The notes: generated by a model from the letters alone, not told the origin. A DNA stretch of 64,000 bases from CAIZWU01 sp942492905 (GCA_942492905.1 OW818657.1:248001-312000); one strand, 5' to 3'. Positions 9,375 to 18,361 are shown, counted from the first letter of the stretch. Translations and numbers: made by a program.

Positions 9375-9407
9375 GAGGGGAGGGGTTCAGGAAGGGCGTC
9401 GGGGCGG

Positions 9408-10268
9408 TTATTTTTTCACGGCGAGGGCGGTCACCCATTTCCCACGGCGGATCGGGGCTTCAAATTTCAGACCAGCCTTTTTTCCGGCGGCGAGGCAGCC
9501 GGCCGCCTGGGTGTGGAGAATCCCGGAGACGATTACGATACCGCCTGGTTTGGTGGCGGCTGCGATCTTGCCAAAAGAGAGGGTCAGGACGTCGTAAAAG
9601 ATGTTGGCGAGGACCACGTCGTGTGGCACGCCCGGTTCCCATGTGGTCATGTCCTCACAGGTAAATTTCACGCCACGCACGCCGTTGAGGGTGGCATTCT
9701 TTTTACTGATGCGCACGGCGGCAGGATCGTAATCAAACCCGCTGACAGGTTTTGCGCCGAGTTTGGCGGCGGCCAGGGCGAGGATGCCGGTGCCGCAACC
9801 CATATCCAGCACACTCCATGGGGTGGTGCGGGCGGCGGCGTAGTCCACCATGAGCCGCAGGCAGGTGGAAGTGGTCGCGTGATCCCCGGTGCCGAACGCC
9901 ATCTCGCCGGGCACCTGCAGGACGATGCGGTCCGGATGGGCAGCCTGTTGTTCCGCAAAGGCGGTTTCGTCGTGGGCAATGATCAGGCGGTCGCGGATCA
10001 CGACCGGCTTCAACCGGGTGGCGGCGGGGGCGGCCCAGTTTTGCGGCTTCAGGGTGCGCAGGCTGCCGCCGAATTCCTTCCGGATCTGCTCGGCATCGGC
10101 CTTCCGCTCACAATACACCTCCACCCGCACGGTCTTCCCGCCGGGCAGGGTGGTGAAGACGGGGCTCACCCGGGGCATGCCGTAAAAGCGTTCCTGCCAA
10201 GCGTCCTCCCAGCGGAGGGCGCTCAGTTTGGACCAGACATATAAGACAGGCAGCGGGGTGGTATCCAT
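9408..10268 (-). CDS. prmA: Ribosomal protein L11 methyltransferase
   Basis: Cytoplasmic class I S-adenosylmethionine-dependent methyltransferase of 286 residues, which trimethylates lysines and the N-terminus of ribosomal protein L11. The PrmA pattern is clear: FGTGDHATTSTCL just before motif I LDMGCGTGILALAAAKLGA, then DYDPAAVRISKKNATLNGV and the catalytic-site segment VVLANIFYDVL. The N-terminal half matches the L11-recognition domain in size. It probably shares a transcript with the downstream isomerase and the upstream sugar nucleotidyltransferase (84-base gap). Confidence 0.92.
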   Translation of the reverse strand: MDTTPLPVLYVWSKLSALRWEDAWQERFYGMPRVSPVFTTLPGGKTVRVEVYCERKADAEQIRKEFGGSLRTLKPQNWAAPAATRLKPVVIRDRLIIAHDETAFAEQQAAHPDRIVLQVPGEMAFGTGDHATTSTCLRLMVDYAAARTTPWSVLDMGCGTGILALAAAKLGAKPVSGFDYDPAAVRISKKNATLNGVRGVKFTCEDMTTWEPGVPHDVVLANIFYDVLTLSFGKIAAATKPGGIVIVSGILHTQAAGCLAAGKKAGLKFEAPIRRGKWVTALAVKK

Positions 10269-10351
10269 GGAATTGCCGCATCAACATGCGATCCCGTGGG
10301 ATTGCCAGCAGGAATCCTCTGGTTCCACCAGCCAAAAGGCTGCCGCAATCC

Positions 10352-11302
10352 TCACACATCCACGCCAGTGAGCACCCCAGCCGCCGTCTGGCCGCGGCGC
10401 ACCACGCATCCCGTCAGGATGGCGCCTGCCGCGACATGCCCGCCTGGCCAGACCACGGAGCCGCGCACCACAGCCCCCGCTTCCACTACCGCACCCGGTC
10501 CGACCGAGGAGTCGGCATCCACCACCGCAGAGGCTTCCACGTGGGCCAAGGGATGCACCGCAACCGTTTCTGCGGCACTCCACGGACCATATTGAGGAAA
10601 TCCTGCTGTCCGCCCGGCGGCATGGGCCGCCAGATAGCTCGCCCGGTCACCCAAATCCAGCCACTGTCCGGCATCAGCCAGCACCCCGCCGATCCGCTCA
10701 CCTGCGTCGATCGCCCGCAGCAACCCAGCCACCACGCTCTCGATTTTGCCGGGCACGAGGTATTGGAAAAAGGCCGGACTGACCACATACAGCCCGGTGA
10801 AACCGCGTTGGTCCGGATGATTCAATCCGCGGCTATTACGCAGATCCAGCACCTGCCCGGAAGCCACTTCAAAGGCTACATTGCGCATGGGCGCATCGGT
10901 GCGCAGCAGCAGCGTCACCAGATTCCCTTGTGCCAGATGCGCCTCCCAGGCCGGCTGCAGCGGCACATCGGTCAGGATGTCGCCGTTGTAGACGATGAAG
11001 GGCCCGTCCCGCAGCAGATCCGCCACGTTCGCCAGCCCCCCGCCGGTTTCCAGCAGCACCGGCTCGTGGCGGAAGTGGACCGGGCACTCCTCCCAGGTTC
11101 CGTCCGGAAAGGCCTGATTCCAGGTTTCCGGCAGATGGTGGGTATTCACCACAAATTCCCTCACGCCGGCGGAGCGCAGATGCTCAAAGGCCCGCACCAC
11201 CAGCGGACGGTGGTGCACCGGGATCAGCGGTTTGGGCCATTGATCCGTCAGGGGACGCAACCGGGTTCCCAATCCGGCACCGAGCACAAATGCTTTTTTC
11301 AT
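10352..11302 (-). CDS. Sugar-phosphate nucleotidyltransferase (MurU/RfbA-like)
   Basis: Nucleotidyltransferase of 316 residues that would transfer NMP to a sugar 1-phosphate. The N-terminal signature GAGLGTRLRPLTDQWPKPL is the nucleotide-binding loop with its catalytic Arg and Lys. A metal-binding YNGDILTDV and a ETGGGL segment follow, then a C-terminal left-handed beta-helix of hexapeptide-like repeats rich in Val, Ala and Gly. The N-terminal half resembles N-acetylmuramate 1-phosphate uridylyltransferase MurU, which would fit cell-wall recycling with the NagZ-like enzyme nearby, but a mannose or glucose 1-phosphate role is possible. The ATG at 11302 starts exactly at the conserved domain. 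Confidence 0.85.
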   Translation of the reverse strand: MKKAFVLGAGLGTRLRPLTDQWPKPLIPVHHRPLVVRAFEHLRSAGVREFVVNTHHLPETWNQAFPDGTWEECPVHFRHEPVLLETGGGLANVADLLRDGPFIVYNGDILTDVPLQPAWEAHLAQGNLVTLLLRTDAPMRNVAFEVASGQVLDLRNSRGLNHPDQRGFTGLYVVSPAFFQYLVPGKIESVVAGLLRAIDAGERIGGVLADAGQWLDLGDRASYLAAHAAGRTAGFPQYGPWSAAETVAVHPLAHVEASAVVDADSSVGPGAVVEAGAVVRGSVVWPGGHVAAGAILTGCVVRRGQTAAGVLTGVDV

Positions 11303-11421
11303 GCCGTCCGCATTCCCTGCCTGCCGCCCTTCCTCAACCCCGGAATTTTTTGGCGGAATTTTCTTTCGGGGGTATCGTATTCCATCCTGCGGCAGGTTTG
11401 CCGCGATTCTCCGCCACTGCC

Positions 11422-12771
11422 ATGAAACGCGTCTCCCTCTGCTCTTCGTCTGTTCTGCTGGCTGCCACCCTCGCCTCGGCCATGGCGCAGGAGGTGGCCC
11501 CGCCCGCGCCCGCCACTCCAGTGGCCCAAACCGGAACCGCCGCCAGTGCGGCGCCAACCGCGCCCGTGCCGGCCCCGGCGGTGATCGATGACCCGGCCCT
11601 GATGGAACTGAAAAAGGAAACCGCCAAGCTCGCCGCCGAGCGCGACCGCCTGACGACGGAAAACCTGATCGCCAAAGAGCGCCTGGCAGCCGAGCTCGCC
11701 TCCCGCCGGGCCGAACTGGAACGCACCGCCCTGAAGGCCGAAGAGGAAAAGGCCCGGATCGCCGCGGAATTCGAGGCCGCCCGTCAGAAAGCGGACCGGG
11801 AATTGATGACCCTGAAGATGGAGAATGAGAAACTCACGCTCGAAAGCGCCATCGCCAAGAACAAGGCCGATATGAAATTATCCGACCTGCGCCTGCAGGA
11901 AGCCGAGTCGCGTTCCGAAATCACCCGGCTCTCCACGGTGATCGAGCAGAAGGAAAAGGAACTGGTGGCGTCCCAGTATGCCACCACGGCGCCTTCCTAT
12001 CCTGACAATCCCCTCGCAGGCAAAACTCTGATTGTGTCCGACCGACGCATCTCGCTCAACGGTCCGATCATGACCGTCACCGCCGATGATGTCTCCGAAC
12101 GCATCGCCTATTTTAATAACAAGGATTCGAAGCTTCCCATCTTCATCGTCATCGACAACAGCCCCGGCGGCTCGGTCATGGCGGGGTACAAGATTCTGAA
12201 ATCCATGCAGGGCAGCGAGGCTCCGGTTTATGTTGTGGTGAAGTCCTTCGCCGCCAGCATGGCCGCCTGCATCGCCACCCTCGCCGACAAATCCTTCGCT
12301 TATCCGAATGCCGTGATCCTGCACCACCAGATCAGCAGCGGCTCCTTCGGCAACCTCACCCAGCAGAAGGAATCCATCCAGGAGATCGAGGAATGGTGGC
12401 AGCGCCTTGCCGGACCCATCGCTGCCAAGATGGGCATCAGCACCGAGGAGTTCATCAAAAAAATGTATAGCAAAGCGTCCACGGGCGACTGGAGTGAATT
12501 CGCCGACAAAGCCGTGAACCTGAAGTGGGTGGACCACATTGTCGATGAAGTCCGCGAGACTGCGCAGGTCAAACATCCCGACCTCACTCCCAAACCAACG
12601 CCCACCTTCACCCTGCTGCCGCTGCGCGGGGAAGCCGGCGCCCCGGCTGCCGTACCCTGCCTCACTGAAGGCGTCGACGAAAAAGGCCGCCCCTGCATGT
12701 TCCTCCCCCGCCCGAACCCGAAGGACGTGTATTACCTCTTCAATCCCGACGGCTACTACCGCCTGCCGTGA
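11422..12771 (+). CDS. Exported ClpP-like serine protease with N-terminal coiled coil
   Basis: A 449-residue protein with a signal peptide (cleavage near Ala22), a Pro/Ala-rich linker, a charged coiled coil at about residues 58-185, and a ClpP/crotonase-fold domain at about 200-380. The catalytic triad can be placed by pattern: Ser279 in SFAASMAAC, His302 in VILHHQ and Asp356 in TGDWSEF, all in ClpP order. IDNSPGGSVMAGYKIL matches the oxyanion-loop strand. Cytoplasmic ClpP has no signal peptide or coiled coil, so this is an exported relative, perhaps like SppA/NfeD-type membrane proteases. Substrate unknown. The ATG at 11422 starts the signal peptide. Confidence 0.82.
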   Translation: MKRVSLCSSSVLLAATLASAMAQEVAPPAPATPVAQTGTAASAAPTAPVPAPAVIDDPALMELKKETAKLAAERDRLTTENLIAKERLAAELASRRAELERTALKAEEEKARIAAEFEAARQKADRELMTLKMENEKLTLESAIAKNKADMKLSDLRLQEAESRSEITRLSTVIEQKEKELVASQYATTAPSYPDNPLAGKTLIVSDRRISLNGPIMTVTADDVSERIAYFNNKDSKLPIFIVIDNSPGGSVMAGYKILKSMQGSEAPVYVVVKSFAASMAACIATLADKSFAYPNAVILHHQISSGSFGNLTQQKESIQEIEEWWQRLAGPIAAKMGISTEEFIKKMYSKASTGDWSEFADKAVNLKWVDHIVDEVRETAQVKHPDLTPKPTPTFTLLPLRGEAGAPAAVPCLTEGVDEKGRPCMFLPRPNPKDVYYLFNPDGYYRLP

Positions 12772-12862
12772 GGGCCGGCCGTGGGGTGAAAGTGGCGGCG
12801 TTCACAAGCCTGCTGTATGATGGAAGCAAGGCGGTGGGCTTGCCTTCATTTTTTCAACTGCA

Positions 12863-12887
12863 GTAAAGAAAGACGCCTTTTCTTTAC
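12863..12887. promoter_or_regulatory. Perfect 9-bp inverted repeat, candidate operator of the Fic gene
   Basis: GTAAAGAAA and TTTCTTTAC arms separated by 7 bases, centred 55 bases before the Fic start codon. A third half-site, TTTCTATAC (one mismatch), lies at 12921-12929, touching the start codon and spaced 42 bases (about four helical turns) from the second arm. The placement suits autoregulation by the Fic protein's own winged helix. Confidence 0.5.
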
Positions 12888-12929
12888 ACGTGGATCGGAA
12901 CGTGACAAGGATAACGCCATTTTCTATAC

Positions 12930-14006
12930 ATGTCTGCGCTGCCGCTCTTGCCACTGAAAGATTCGAATCTCTTGGAAAACCGGGAGGTTTGGGCAGCGTT
13001 GACTGTGGCCCACCGGTATCTGGCGGAGTTGAAGGGCCTGTGCGAGGCCTTGCCGAATCAGAGAATTCTGCTGGATACACTGGGGATTCAGGAGGCGAAG
13101 GACAGTTCGGAGATCGAAAACATCATTACGACGCACGATGAACTGTACGCCGGAAAATCCGATGCCGTCGCTTCTCCGGCGGCGAAGGAGGTGCAGCACT
13201 ATCTGGCTGCGTTGAGGGTGGGATACGAAGAAGTGCGGCGATCGGGGTTGATCCGCCTGGAAACGCTCCTGAGCGTCCAGGCGGAACTGGAGCAAAACCG
13301 GGCGGGCCTGCGCAGACTGCCCGGGACGGTATTGAAAAATGAAGCGACCGGCCAAGTGATTTACGAACCACCTCAGGACGCCGTGGAGGTGGAATCCCTG
13401 ATGGGAAATCTGGTGGATTTTATCCACGCGGACGACGGCTTGGATCCACTGCTGCGCATGGCCATCGCCCACCATCAATTCGAGAGCATTCACCCCTTTT
13501 ACGATGGGAATGGACGCACCGGGCGGATTCTCAACCTCCTGATCCTGCAACGCGAAGGCCTGTTGGACGTGCCCATACTTTACCTCAGCCGCTACATCAC
13601 CACCACAAAACCGGACTATTACCGGCTCCTGCAATCCACGCGGGATCAGGGACTCTGGGCAGACTGGTGCGTGTATCTGGTGAAGGGCGTGGCGGTCACT
13701 GCCCGCAGCGGGATTGAAATGGTAAAAAACCTCCGGGATCTGATGCAGCGCACCAAGCAGTTCCTCCGGGAGAAGCTGCCCAAGCTCTACAGCCAGGACC
13801 TGCTGAACCACCTGTTCCGCCACCCTTACACGAAAATAGAATTCGTGGAAAAGGAACTCGGCGTCTCCCGGATCACGGCGGCGAAGTATCTGGGACAACT
13901 CACGACGGCGGGATTGCTGGAAAAGCGGAAGATCGGGAAAACCAATTTTTATATCAACCGACCACTCTTCACCCTGCTGAGCGAAGTCAGCCTCACAAGT
14001 CCGTAA
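12930..14006 (+). CDS. Fic/DOC family AMP-transferase with C-terminal winged helix
   Basis: Protein of 358 residues that would transfer AMP from ATP to a hydroxyl side chain of a target protein. The complete Fic active-site motif HPFYDGNGRTGR is at residues 188-199, with catalytic His188. An N-terminal inhibitory helix of the S/T-x-x-x-E-G/N type is present (Ser59 to Glu63-Asn64, SSEIENI), making it a self-inhibited class II Fic protein. The C-terminal ~70 residues (FVEKELGVSRITAAKYLGQL, then GLLEKRKIGKTNFYI) form a winged helix, so the protein may bind its own promoter. No separate antitoxin gene is adjacent, consistent with internal inhibition. Target unknown. Confidence 0.92.
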   Translation: MSALPLLPLKDSNLLENREVWAALTVAHRYLAELKGLCEALPNQRILLDTLGIQEAKDSSEIENIITTHDELYAGKSDAVASPAAKEVQHYLAALRVGYEEVRRSGLIRLETLLSVQAELEQNRAGLRRLPGTVLKNEATGQVIYEPPQDAVEVESLMGNLVDFIHADDGLDPLLRMAIAHHQFESIHPFYDGNGRTGRILNLLILQREGLLDVPILYLSRYITTTKPDYYRLLQSTRDQGLWADWCVYLVKGVAVTARSGIEMVKNLRDLMQRTKQFLREKLPKLYSQDLLNHLFRHPYTKIEFVEKELGVSRITAAKYLGQLTTAGLLEKRKIGKTNFYINRPLFTLLSEVSLTSP

Positions 14007-14372
14007 ATTGAGCCCGGAGAGTGATGGAGGGCAGCCTGCAGTTAAGACCAACTCTGGAATTACCATTCCTTTACAATTGAGCCGTCCGGCGGACACACTG
14101 ACTTCACATCGGCGTGTCATCGGTGAGGGGAGATCAAATCCCCCCCCGGCCTTGACCTCGCAAACCAAACTCTTCCACATTCCCTTCAACCGCCGCCAGC
14201 TTCTCAAAAGCATGGCGGCGGCTCCCGCTGGCTGGTCTTCGCCGGGGGATCGGCACGGTTTTTACAAAGTTTCCTTCCGTCTGCCGGGCGCCAAAATGGG
14301 GACGCCGTAAAAGCTTCCCATTGCCGCCGTTTTTGCCTAGATTGTCCACCAACCCAACCACCAACCATCACC
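14007..14372. other. Intergenic region holding a decayed gene fragment
   Basis: 366 bases between the Fic gene and the dioxygenase gene. Bases 14170-14247 are a degenerate copy of the dioxygenase signal region (separate entry). The rest shows no recognisable gene; the dioxygenase promoter must lie near its 3' end. Confidence 0.5.
14170..14247 (+). pseudogene. Remnant of a duplicated intradiol dioxygenase 5' end
   Basis: Translation of this segment reads LFHIPFNRRQLLKSM followed by AAAPAGWSSPG. The intact gene about 200 bases downstream reads LFHIPLSRRRLVQSL followed by TLTAAGLWAPG. The two align over about 26 residues without gaps, including the twin-arginine-like RR, but the upstream copy continues into unrelated sequence and stops by 14310. 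This looks like the residue of a local duplication, with the body of the extra copy lost. Confidence 0.6.
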
Positions 14373-15059
14373 ATGTCTGCGCTCCCTCTCTTCCATATTC
14401 CGCTCAGCCGCCGCCGCCTTGTCCAAAGTCTGACCCTCACCGCCGCCGGGCTGTGGGCGCCGGGGGCCTTTGCGGAACTGCTCACGATGACCCCCGCCAT
14501 GACCGAGGGGCCATTTTTTCCTGACAAGCTCCCGCTCGACCAGGACAATGATCTCATCCGCATGAGCGATCATACCACACCCGCCGTGGGCACGATCACC
14601 AACCTGAGCGGCCGGGTCCTCGATAAGAACGGCAACCCGGTGAAGGACGCCCTCGTGGAACTCTGGCAGGCGGATGATCACGGCACCTACATCCACACCA
14701 AGGGAGCTGCCCAGGGCGAGCGTGATCCCGGCTTCCAAGGCTACGGCAAATTCGAAACCGCCAAGGACGGCGGGTGGAAATTCCGCACCATCAAGCCCGG
14801 CCTCTACACCGGCCGCACCCGTCACTATCACTTTGGAGTCACCCTCAAGGGCCAGCCCCGGTTCACCACCCAGCTTTTCTTCAAGGATGAACCCGGCAAC
14901 GCCAAGGATGGCATCTTGCGCGGTCTCCGTGACGAAAAACTCCTCGCCGCCGTGGTGCGTGAATTCAAGCCCGTCGCCGATACCAAGGAACTCGCCGCCA
15001 CCTGGGACATTGTTCTGGGACTCACTCCAGGGGACAATCACGATCACCCGGCGAAGTGA
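14373..15059 (+). CDS. Exported intradiol ring-cleavage dioxygenase
   Basis: Fe(III)-dependent dioxygenase of 228 residues in the catechol/protocatechuate 3,4-dioxygenase fold, which opens aromatic diols between the hydroxyls. The beta-sandwich core is recognisable (GRVLDKNGNPVKDALVELWQAD, then a FETAKDGGWKFRTIKPGLY strand pair). The iron site GLYTGRTRHYHFGV supplies a Tyr and the paired His ligands. The N-terminus has a twin-arginine-like SRRRLVQSL motif and hydrophobic stretch ending at GAFAE, so export, probably by Tat, is likely; most catabolic family members are cytoplasmic. No other aromatic-degradation genes are nearby, so substrate is open. Confidence 0.85.
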   Translation: MSALPLFHIPLSRRRLVQSLTLTAAGLWAPGAFAELLTMTPAMTEGPFFPDKLPLDQDNDLIRMSDHTTPAVGTITNLSGRVLDKNGNPVKDALVELWQADDHGTYIHTKGAAQGERDPGFQGYGKFETAKDGGWKFRTIKPGLYTGRTRHYHFGVTLKGQPRFTTQLFFKDEPGNAKDGILRGLRDEKLLAAVVREFKPVADTKELAATWDIVLGLTPGDNHDHPAK

Positions 15060-15095
15060 GCGGATGCGCAACAGGCGCGGAGGGATTGGGCCATT

Positions 15096-17498
15096 TCAGG
15101 GGGCGCTGGTGGCCGTGACCTTCATGCTGCCTTCTTCAAGTGCGAGGAGAGCGGTGGCAGCAGTGAGTTCCGCAGGAGTGAAGGTATCCAACTGATAGGT
15201 ATTGCCGGCATGCTCTCCGCGGCCGGTGACGCCGCGCGTGATGAGAGAGACAGCGGCGCGCAGATCCCGCGTGGCGGAGGCCGGAATGGCTCCGGCGGCG
15301 GCGGCGGCATTGAAAGTGGCGGCGAGGCGGGAGGCATCGCGATGGGGGTCAGGGTGCACAAGGCGGACCCAACTGCGGTAGTTGGCTTCACCGGGCTTCC
15401 AGGTGAGGACGCGGTTGGTGACGGAGAGGTGGGCCAGGGCTCCTCCGAGTTCCTCCGGGGTGAGGCTGGGAAGACCGAGGACACTGCGCTGGTAGCGGCC
15501 TTCCGCGGTGGCCGCCCAGGTGAAAACCCGTTGGGCGGCGGAGGCAGGGGTTTCCCCGGCGCTGGTTTTGAGTTTGGCTTCCTGCCAAAGCGTGATGAGG
15601 AGTTCCGCATTGCGGTAATTCCGGGCTTTCACGGCGAGGTCCAGAGTGGCTCCGCTCAGGAGAGCGGTGTCCGGCCGGTAGATCAGACCGACGGTATCAT
15701 CGAGCGCGAGCAGCGAACTGAGGTTCTCCAGTTCGTCATCCTTGCTCCGGAATTGGAAGGTGGCTCCGCTCAAGCGTCCCCCTCCGCGTATTCCTTCATT
15801 GAGGAGTTCAAGCGCCTCGCGGGAGGAGGCCGCTTTCAGAGCCGTTTCGGCTCCGGTGGCCCGGGCGGTGTTGAAACGCATCACGGCATCCTGGGCTTGG
15901 AGGATATTACCCATGGAAGGAGCGGTGCGGACAAAACTGCGGGCCATGCTCTCCAGCGCGGCACTGATCAGGGAAGGACCACCGGGGAGGGCCACGGAAG
16001 CTTCATTCCGGGTGATGTTGATGTCGGCGGGGCGCAGATCTGCGAGGGCTTTGGCCTGCGGTCCGAGGGAAGGAACCAGAATGGTGGCTTGTTCCTTGAG
16101 GGCAGGAGCGGCGGCATCCACAAAAGCAGCTTCGGGAACCTCAGTATTCCGGGTCAGGGTGAGCGTGGAGGGAGTGGTGCTTTCCAGGAAAAGGTTGGTC
16201 ACAATGGCATCGAAGGCGGTCAGGCCCTTAACTTTGTCCCCGGCAGCAGGCTGATTGACCCGCTTCACCATGATCATGGCTCCGGGGCTGTGGTGGGCGG
16301 TTTCCGGGAACATACAGCGGGCCTCGCGGAGTTGCGGTCCGCTTTCCGGCTGGATGGCGCGGGCGATGGCCCGAGGGCTTCCTAGGAGGAGGGTGAACGG
16401 ATCGTAGAGGGTCGCACTGAGGGACCGGGTGCCGGTTTTGATATTGTAGATGCGGGAGGCGGGCCGGGTGTCCGTGGTGGACCGGGTGGGTTGGCCGATG
16501 ATTTTTTCCAGCTGGAGGGCGTTTTTGCCCGTAAGGATCACCAGAAACTCGTCCTTGGCGTCGGATTGGAGCAGGCTGAGGTGCTCGAAGGGATCAATCA
16601 CGGCGCCATAGGCTTTGCGGAAGGCCTCACTCAGTTCCCGTTGGGAAGGCAGGCCCTGTTGGCTGGCCATGAGATTATAACACGGAACCAGTTGGCGGAG
16701 ATCCGCATAAACCAGGGTCTGGGTGCGTTCGGTGAGGAGGCGGCGGGAGATTTCCTGATGTAATGTCTGGGCGATCACCGTGGGGGCCGGACCCAGGGTG
16801 GACGCCGGGTCGGATGGAGCCGGGGGCGTGCTGGGGGTGGACGCGACCGGTTTGGCAGGACGCGCGGTATTCCACTGATGAATTTTAGTGATCAGCGGAC
16901 TGATGAGACGCTGGCCGGGGTCGGTGGCGCAGAACGCGGCTCCCGCGACGAGAAGCAGGACGCCGGAAGCAACCCGCACCACAAAGGAGCTTGGGGCAAA
17001 ACTGGAGCGGGACGTTCCTTTCAGGATCATCCTGACCGTCGGAGCCGGGACGGCTGGGATGGGATCAACCACGACTGGGGGGGCACTGGCAGGGGGCACC
17101 GGTCCCGCGTCGGCTGCGGTCACCACTTCGCCCCGGGTAGGCAATACGACCGGGGTCGGGGCGGCTGGGACTAGCGGGGGAGGCGTCACGCCGGAGGGCG
17201 GAACCGGAACTACCGCTGCCGTTTCCGCAAAGCGGAGGGTCAGGCGGCCTGCTTGGATCACATCGCCTTCACGGAGGGCGATCACCGTGACGGGCTGGCC
17301 ATTGACGAGGGTGCCGGCTGGTCCGGAAGAATCCCTCAGATAAGTAATACCATCGGTGCCGGGGGCAATTTCGAAGTGCAAGCCGGCCAATCCATATCCG
17401 CCAGTGAGCGGGATATCGCATTCCGGAGCCTCGCCGAAAGTGAGGTGCCGGGCCGGCAGATCAAGGACGTGACCAGTGGGAGCGATCAGGCGGGACAT
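15096..17498 (-). CDS. FHA-domain single-pass membrane protein of unknown function
   Basis: Protein of 800 residues. An FHA domain occupies about residues 1-95 (LTFGEAPECDIPL, LAGLHFEI, GTLVNGQPV), so the cytoplasmic end should bind phosphothreonine peptides. A Pro/Val-rich linker leads to one membrane helix at about 174-191, followed by a second Pro/Thr linker and a ~550-residue extracytoplasmic region without catalytic motifs that I recognise; its composition resembles DUF3352-like proteins. This suggests a sensor or scaffold across the membrane. It converges on the dioxygenase gene with 36 bases between stops. No Ser/Thr kinase is encoded nearby. Confidence 0.75.
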   Translation of the reverse strand: MSRLIAPTGHVLDLPARHLTFGEAPECDIPLTGGYGLAGLHFEIAPGTDGITYLRDSSGPAGTLVNGQPVTVIALREGDVIQAGRLTLRFAETAAVVPVPPSGVTPPPLVPAAPTPVVLPTRGEVVTAADAGPVPPASAPPVVVDPIPAVPAPTVRMILKGTSRSSFAPSSFVVRVASGVLLLVAGAAFCATDPGQRLISPLITKIHQWNTARPAKPVASTPSTPPAPSDPASTLGPAPTVIAQTLHQEISRRLLTERTQTLVYADLRQLVPCYNLMASQQGLPSQRELSEAFRKAYGAVIDPFEHLSLLQSDAKDEFLVILTGKNALQLEKIIGQPTRSTTDTRPASRIYNIKTGTRSLSATLYDPFTLLLGSPRAIARAIQPESGPQLREARCMFPETAHHSPGAMIMVKRVNQPAAGDKVKGLTAFDAIVTNLFLESTTPSTLTLTRNTEVPEAAFVDAAAPALKEQATILVPSLGPQAKALADLRPADINITRNEASVALPGGPSLISAALESMARSFVRTAPSMGNILQAQDAVMRFNTARATGAETALKAASSREALELLNEGIRGGGRLSGATFQFRSKDDELENLSSLLALDDTVGLIYRPDTALLSGATLDLAVKARNYRNAELLITLWQEAKLKTSAGETPASAAQRVFTWAATAEGRYQRSVLGLPSLTPEELGGALAHLSVTNRVLTWKPGEANYRSWVRLVHPDPHRDASRLAATFNAAAAAGAIPASATRDLRAAVSLITRGVTGRGEHAGNTYQLDTFTPAELTAATALLALEEGSMKVTATSAP

Positions 17499-17602
17499 AG
17501 GAAGCGGGGGCTGGAACGGGAAGGGAAGCAGGATTTAAAAGGTGATCTTCCTGAATAATCAGATGCAATAATTCAAAATTACCATAATTTACATCGCTTT
17601 CC

Positions 17603-18361
17603 ATGACTATTTTGCGTTTTGTTTCAATCGTGCTTCTGATGGTATCCCTTCCTGCCCTTGGCGCAGCGGACCGCCCGTTTGAGGAAATGCAACTGTGGTC
17701 GGACCAGGCAGGGAGGACGATGGAGGCGAAGCTGGTGCGGGTCCGTGGGACCTTGGTCCAACTTTCATTGGCGGATGGCGGGGCACGGTTGATTCCCTTG
17801 GAAAAATTCGGGCCGGCTGACCAGCGGCGCATTTTGGAGCGGATGGTTCATGATCCAGCCACCTTGGAGTATTCCTTCAGCCTGACGGGCAGCCGGCAGA
17901 CAGACGGATCCTGGCAGGTGAAGGTGGTGAATTCCGGCGGAAACACTTTGGATGATCTGCTCTGGACGGGGCGCTTCACCGGTGGCCTTTCCCCTCAAGT
18001 GGACGCACCGGGGCAGGCATTGCGGCGGCTTGAGCCCGGGCAGGAGCAAATCATCACCCTGCGGCCGACGGGGGAAGCCCGGGCGAAGGCGGCCGGCTTG
18101 CAGTTCAGACTGTGCCGGAAAAATGCGGTGGTCTGGGAGTGGTCCACCTCCGGACCAACCACGTTGGATTGGCCCTTGGAGCCCGGGCAGGTCCGGGTGC
18201 CGGCCAAGGGTCAGCTGGCTGCCAGGGTCCTGACAGCGTTGGCGCGGGTGGGATCCGGTTCGGGTCAGTTGGCGCTTCCTGGTCCAGACCCGGCAGCAAG
18301 CGAAAAGCCTGCCGCAGGGACGGACGCGGAGGATCTGGTGCGGTTGTTCGAGTCGCCCTGA
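17603..18361 (+). CDS. Exported SHD1-domain protein
   Basis: Protein of 252 residues with a Sec signal peptide (residues 1-23, ending LGAAD) and an SLA1-homology-1-like domain at about 24-80: LWSDQAGRTMEAKLVRVRG, VQLSLADGG, RLIPLEKFGPADQRRI. This domain is frequent in exported proteins of Planctomycetes and Verrucomicrobia, where its function is not established. The remaining ~170 residues look like a beta-rich domain with a FRLCRKNAVVWEW strand; no catalytic motif is seen. It is divergent from the FHA gene, with the 104-base gap shared as promoter space. Confidence 0.7.
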   Translation: MTILRFVSIVLLMVSLPALGAADRPFEEMQLWSDQAGRTMEAKLVRVRGTLVQLSLADGGARLIPLEKFGPADQRRILERMVHDPATLEYSFSLTGSRQTDGSWQVKVVNSGGNTLDDLLWTGRFTGGLSPQVDAPGQALRRLEPGQEQIITLRPTGEARAKAAGLQFRLCRKNAVVWEWSTSGPTTLDWPLEPGQVRVPAKGQLAARVLTALARVGSGSGQLALPGPDPAASEKPAAGTDAEDLVRLFESP

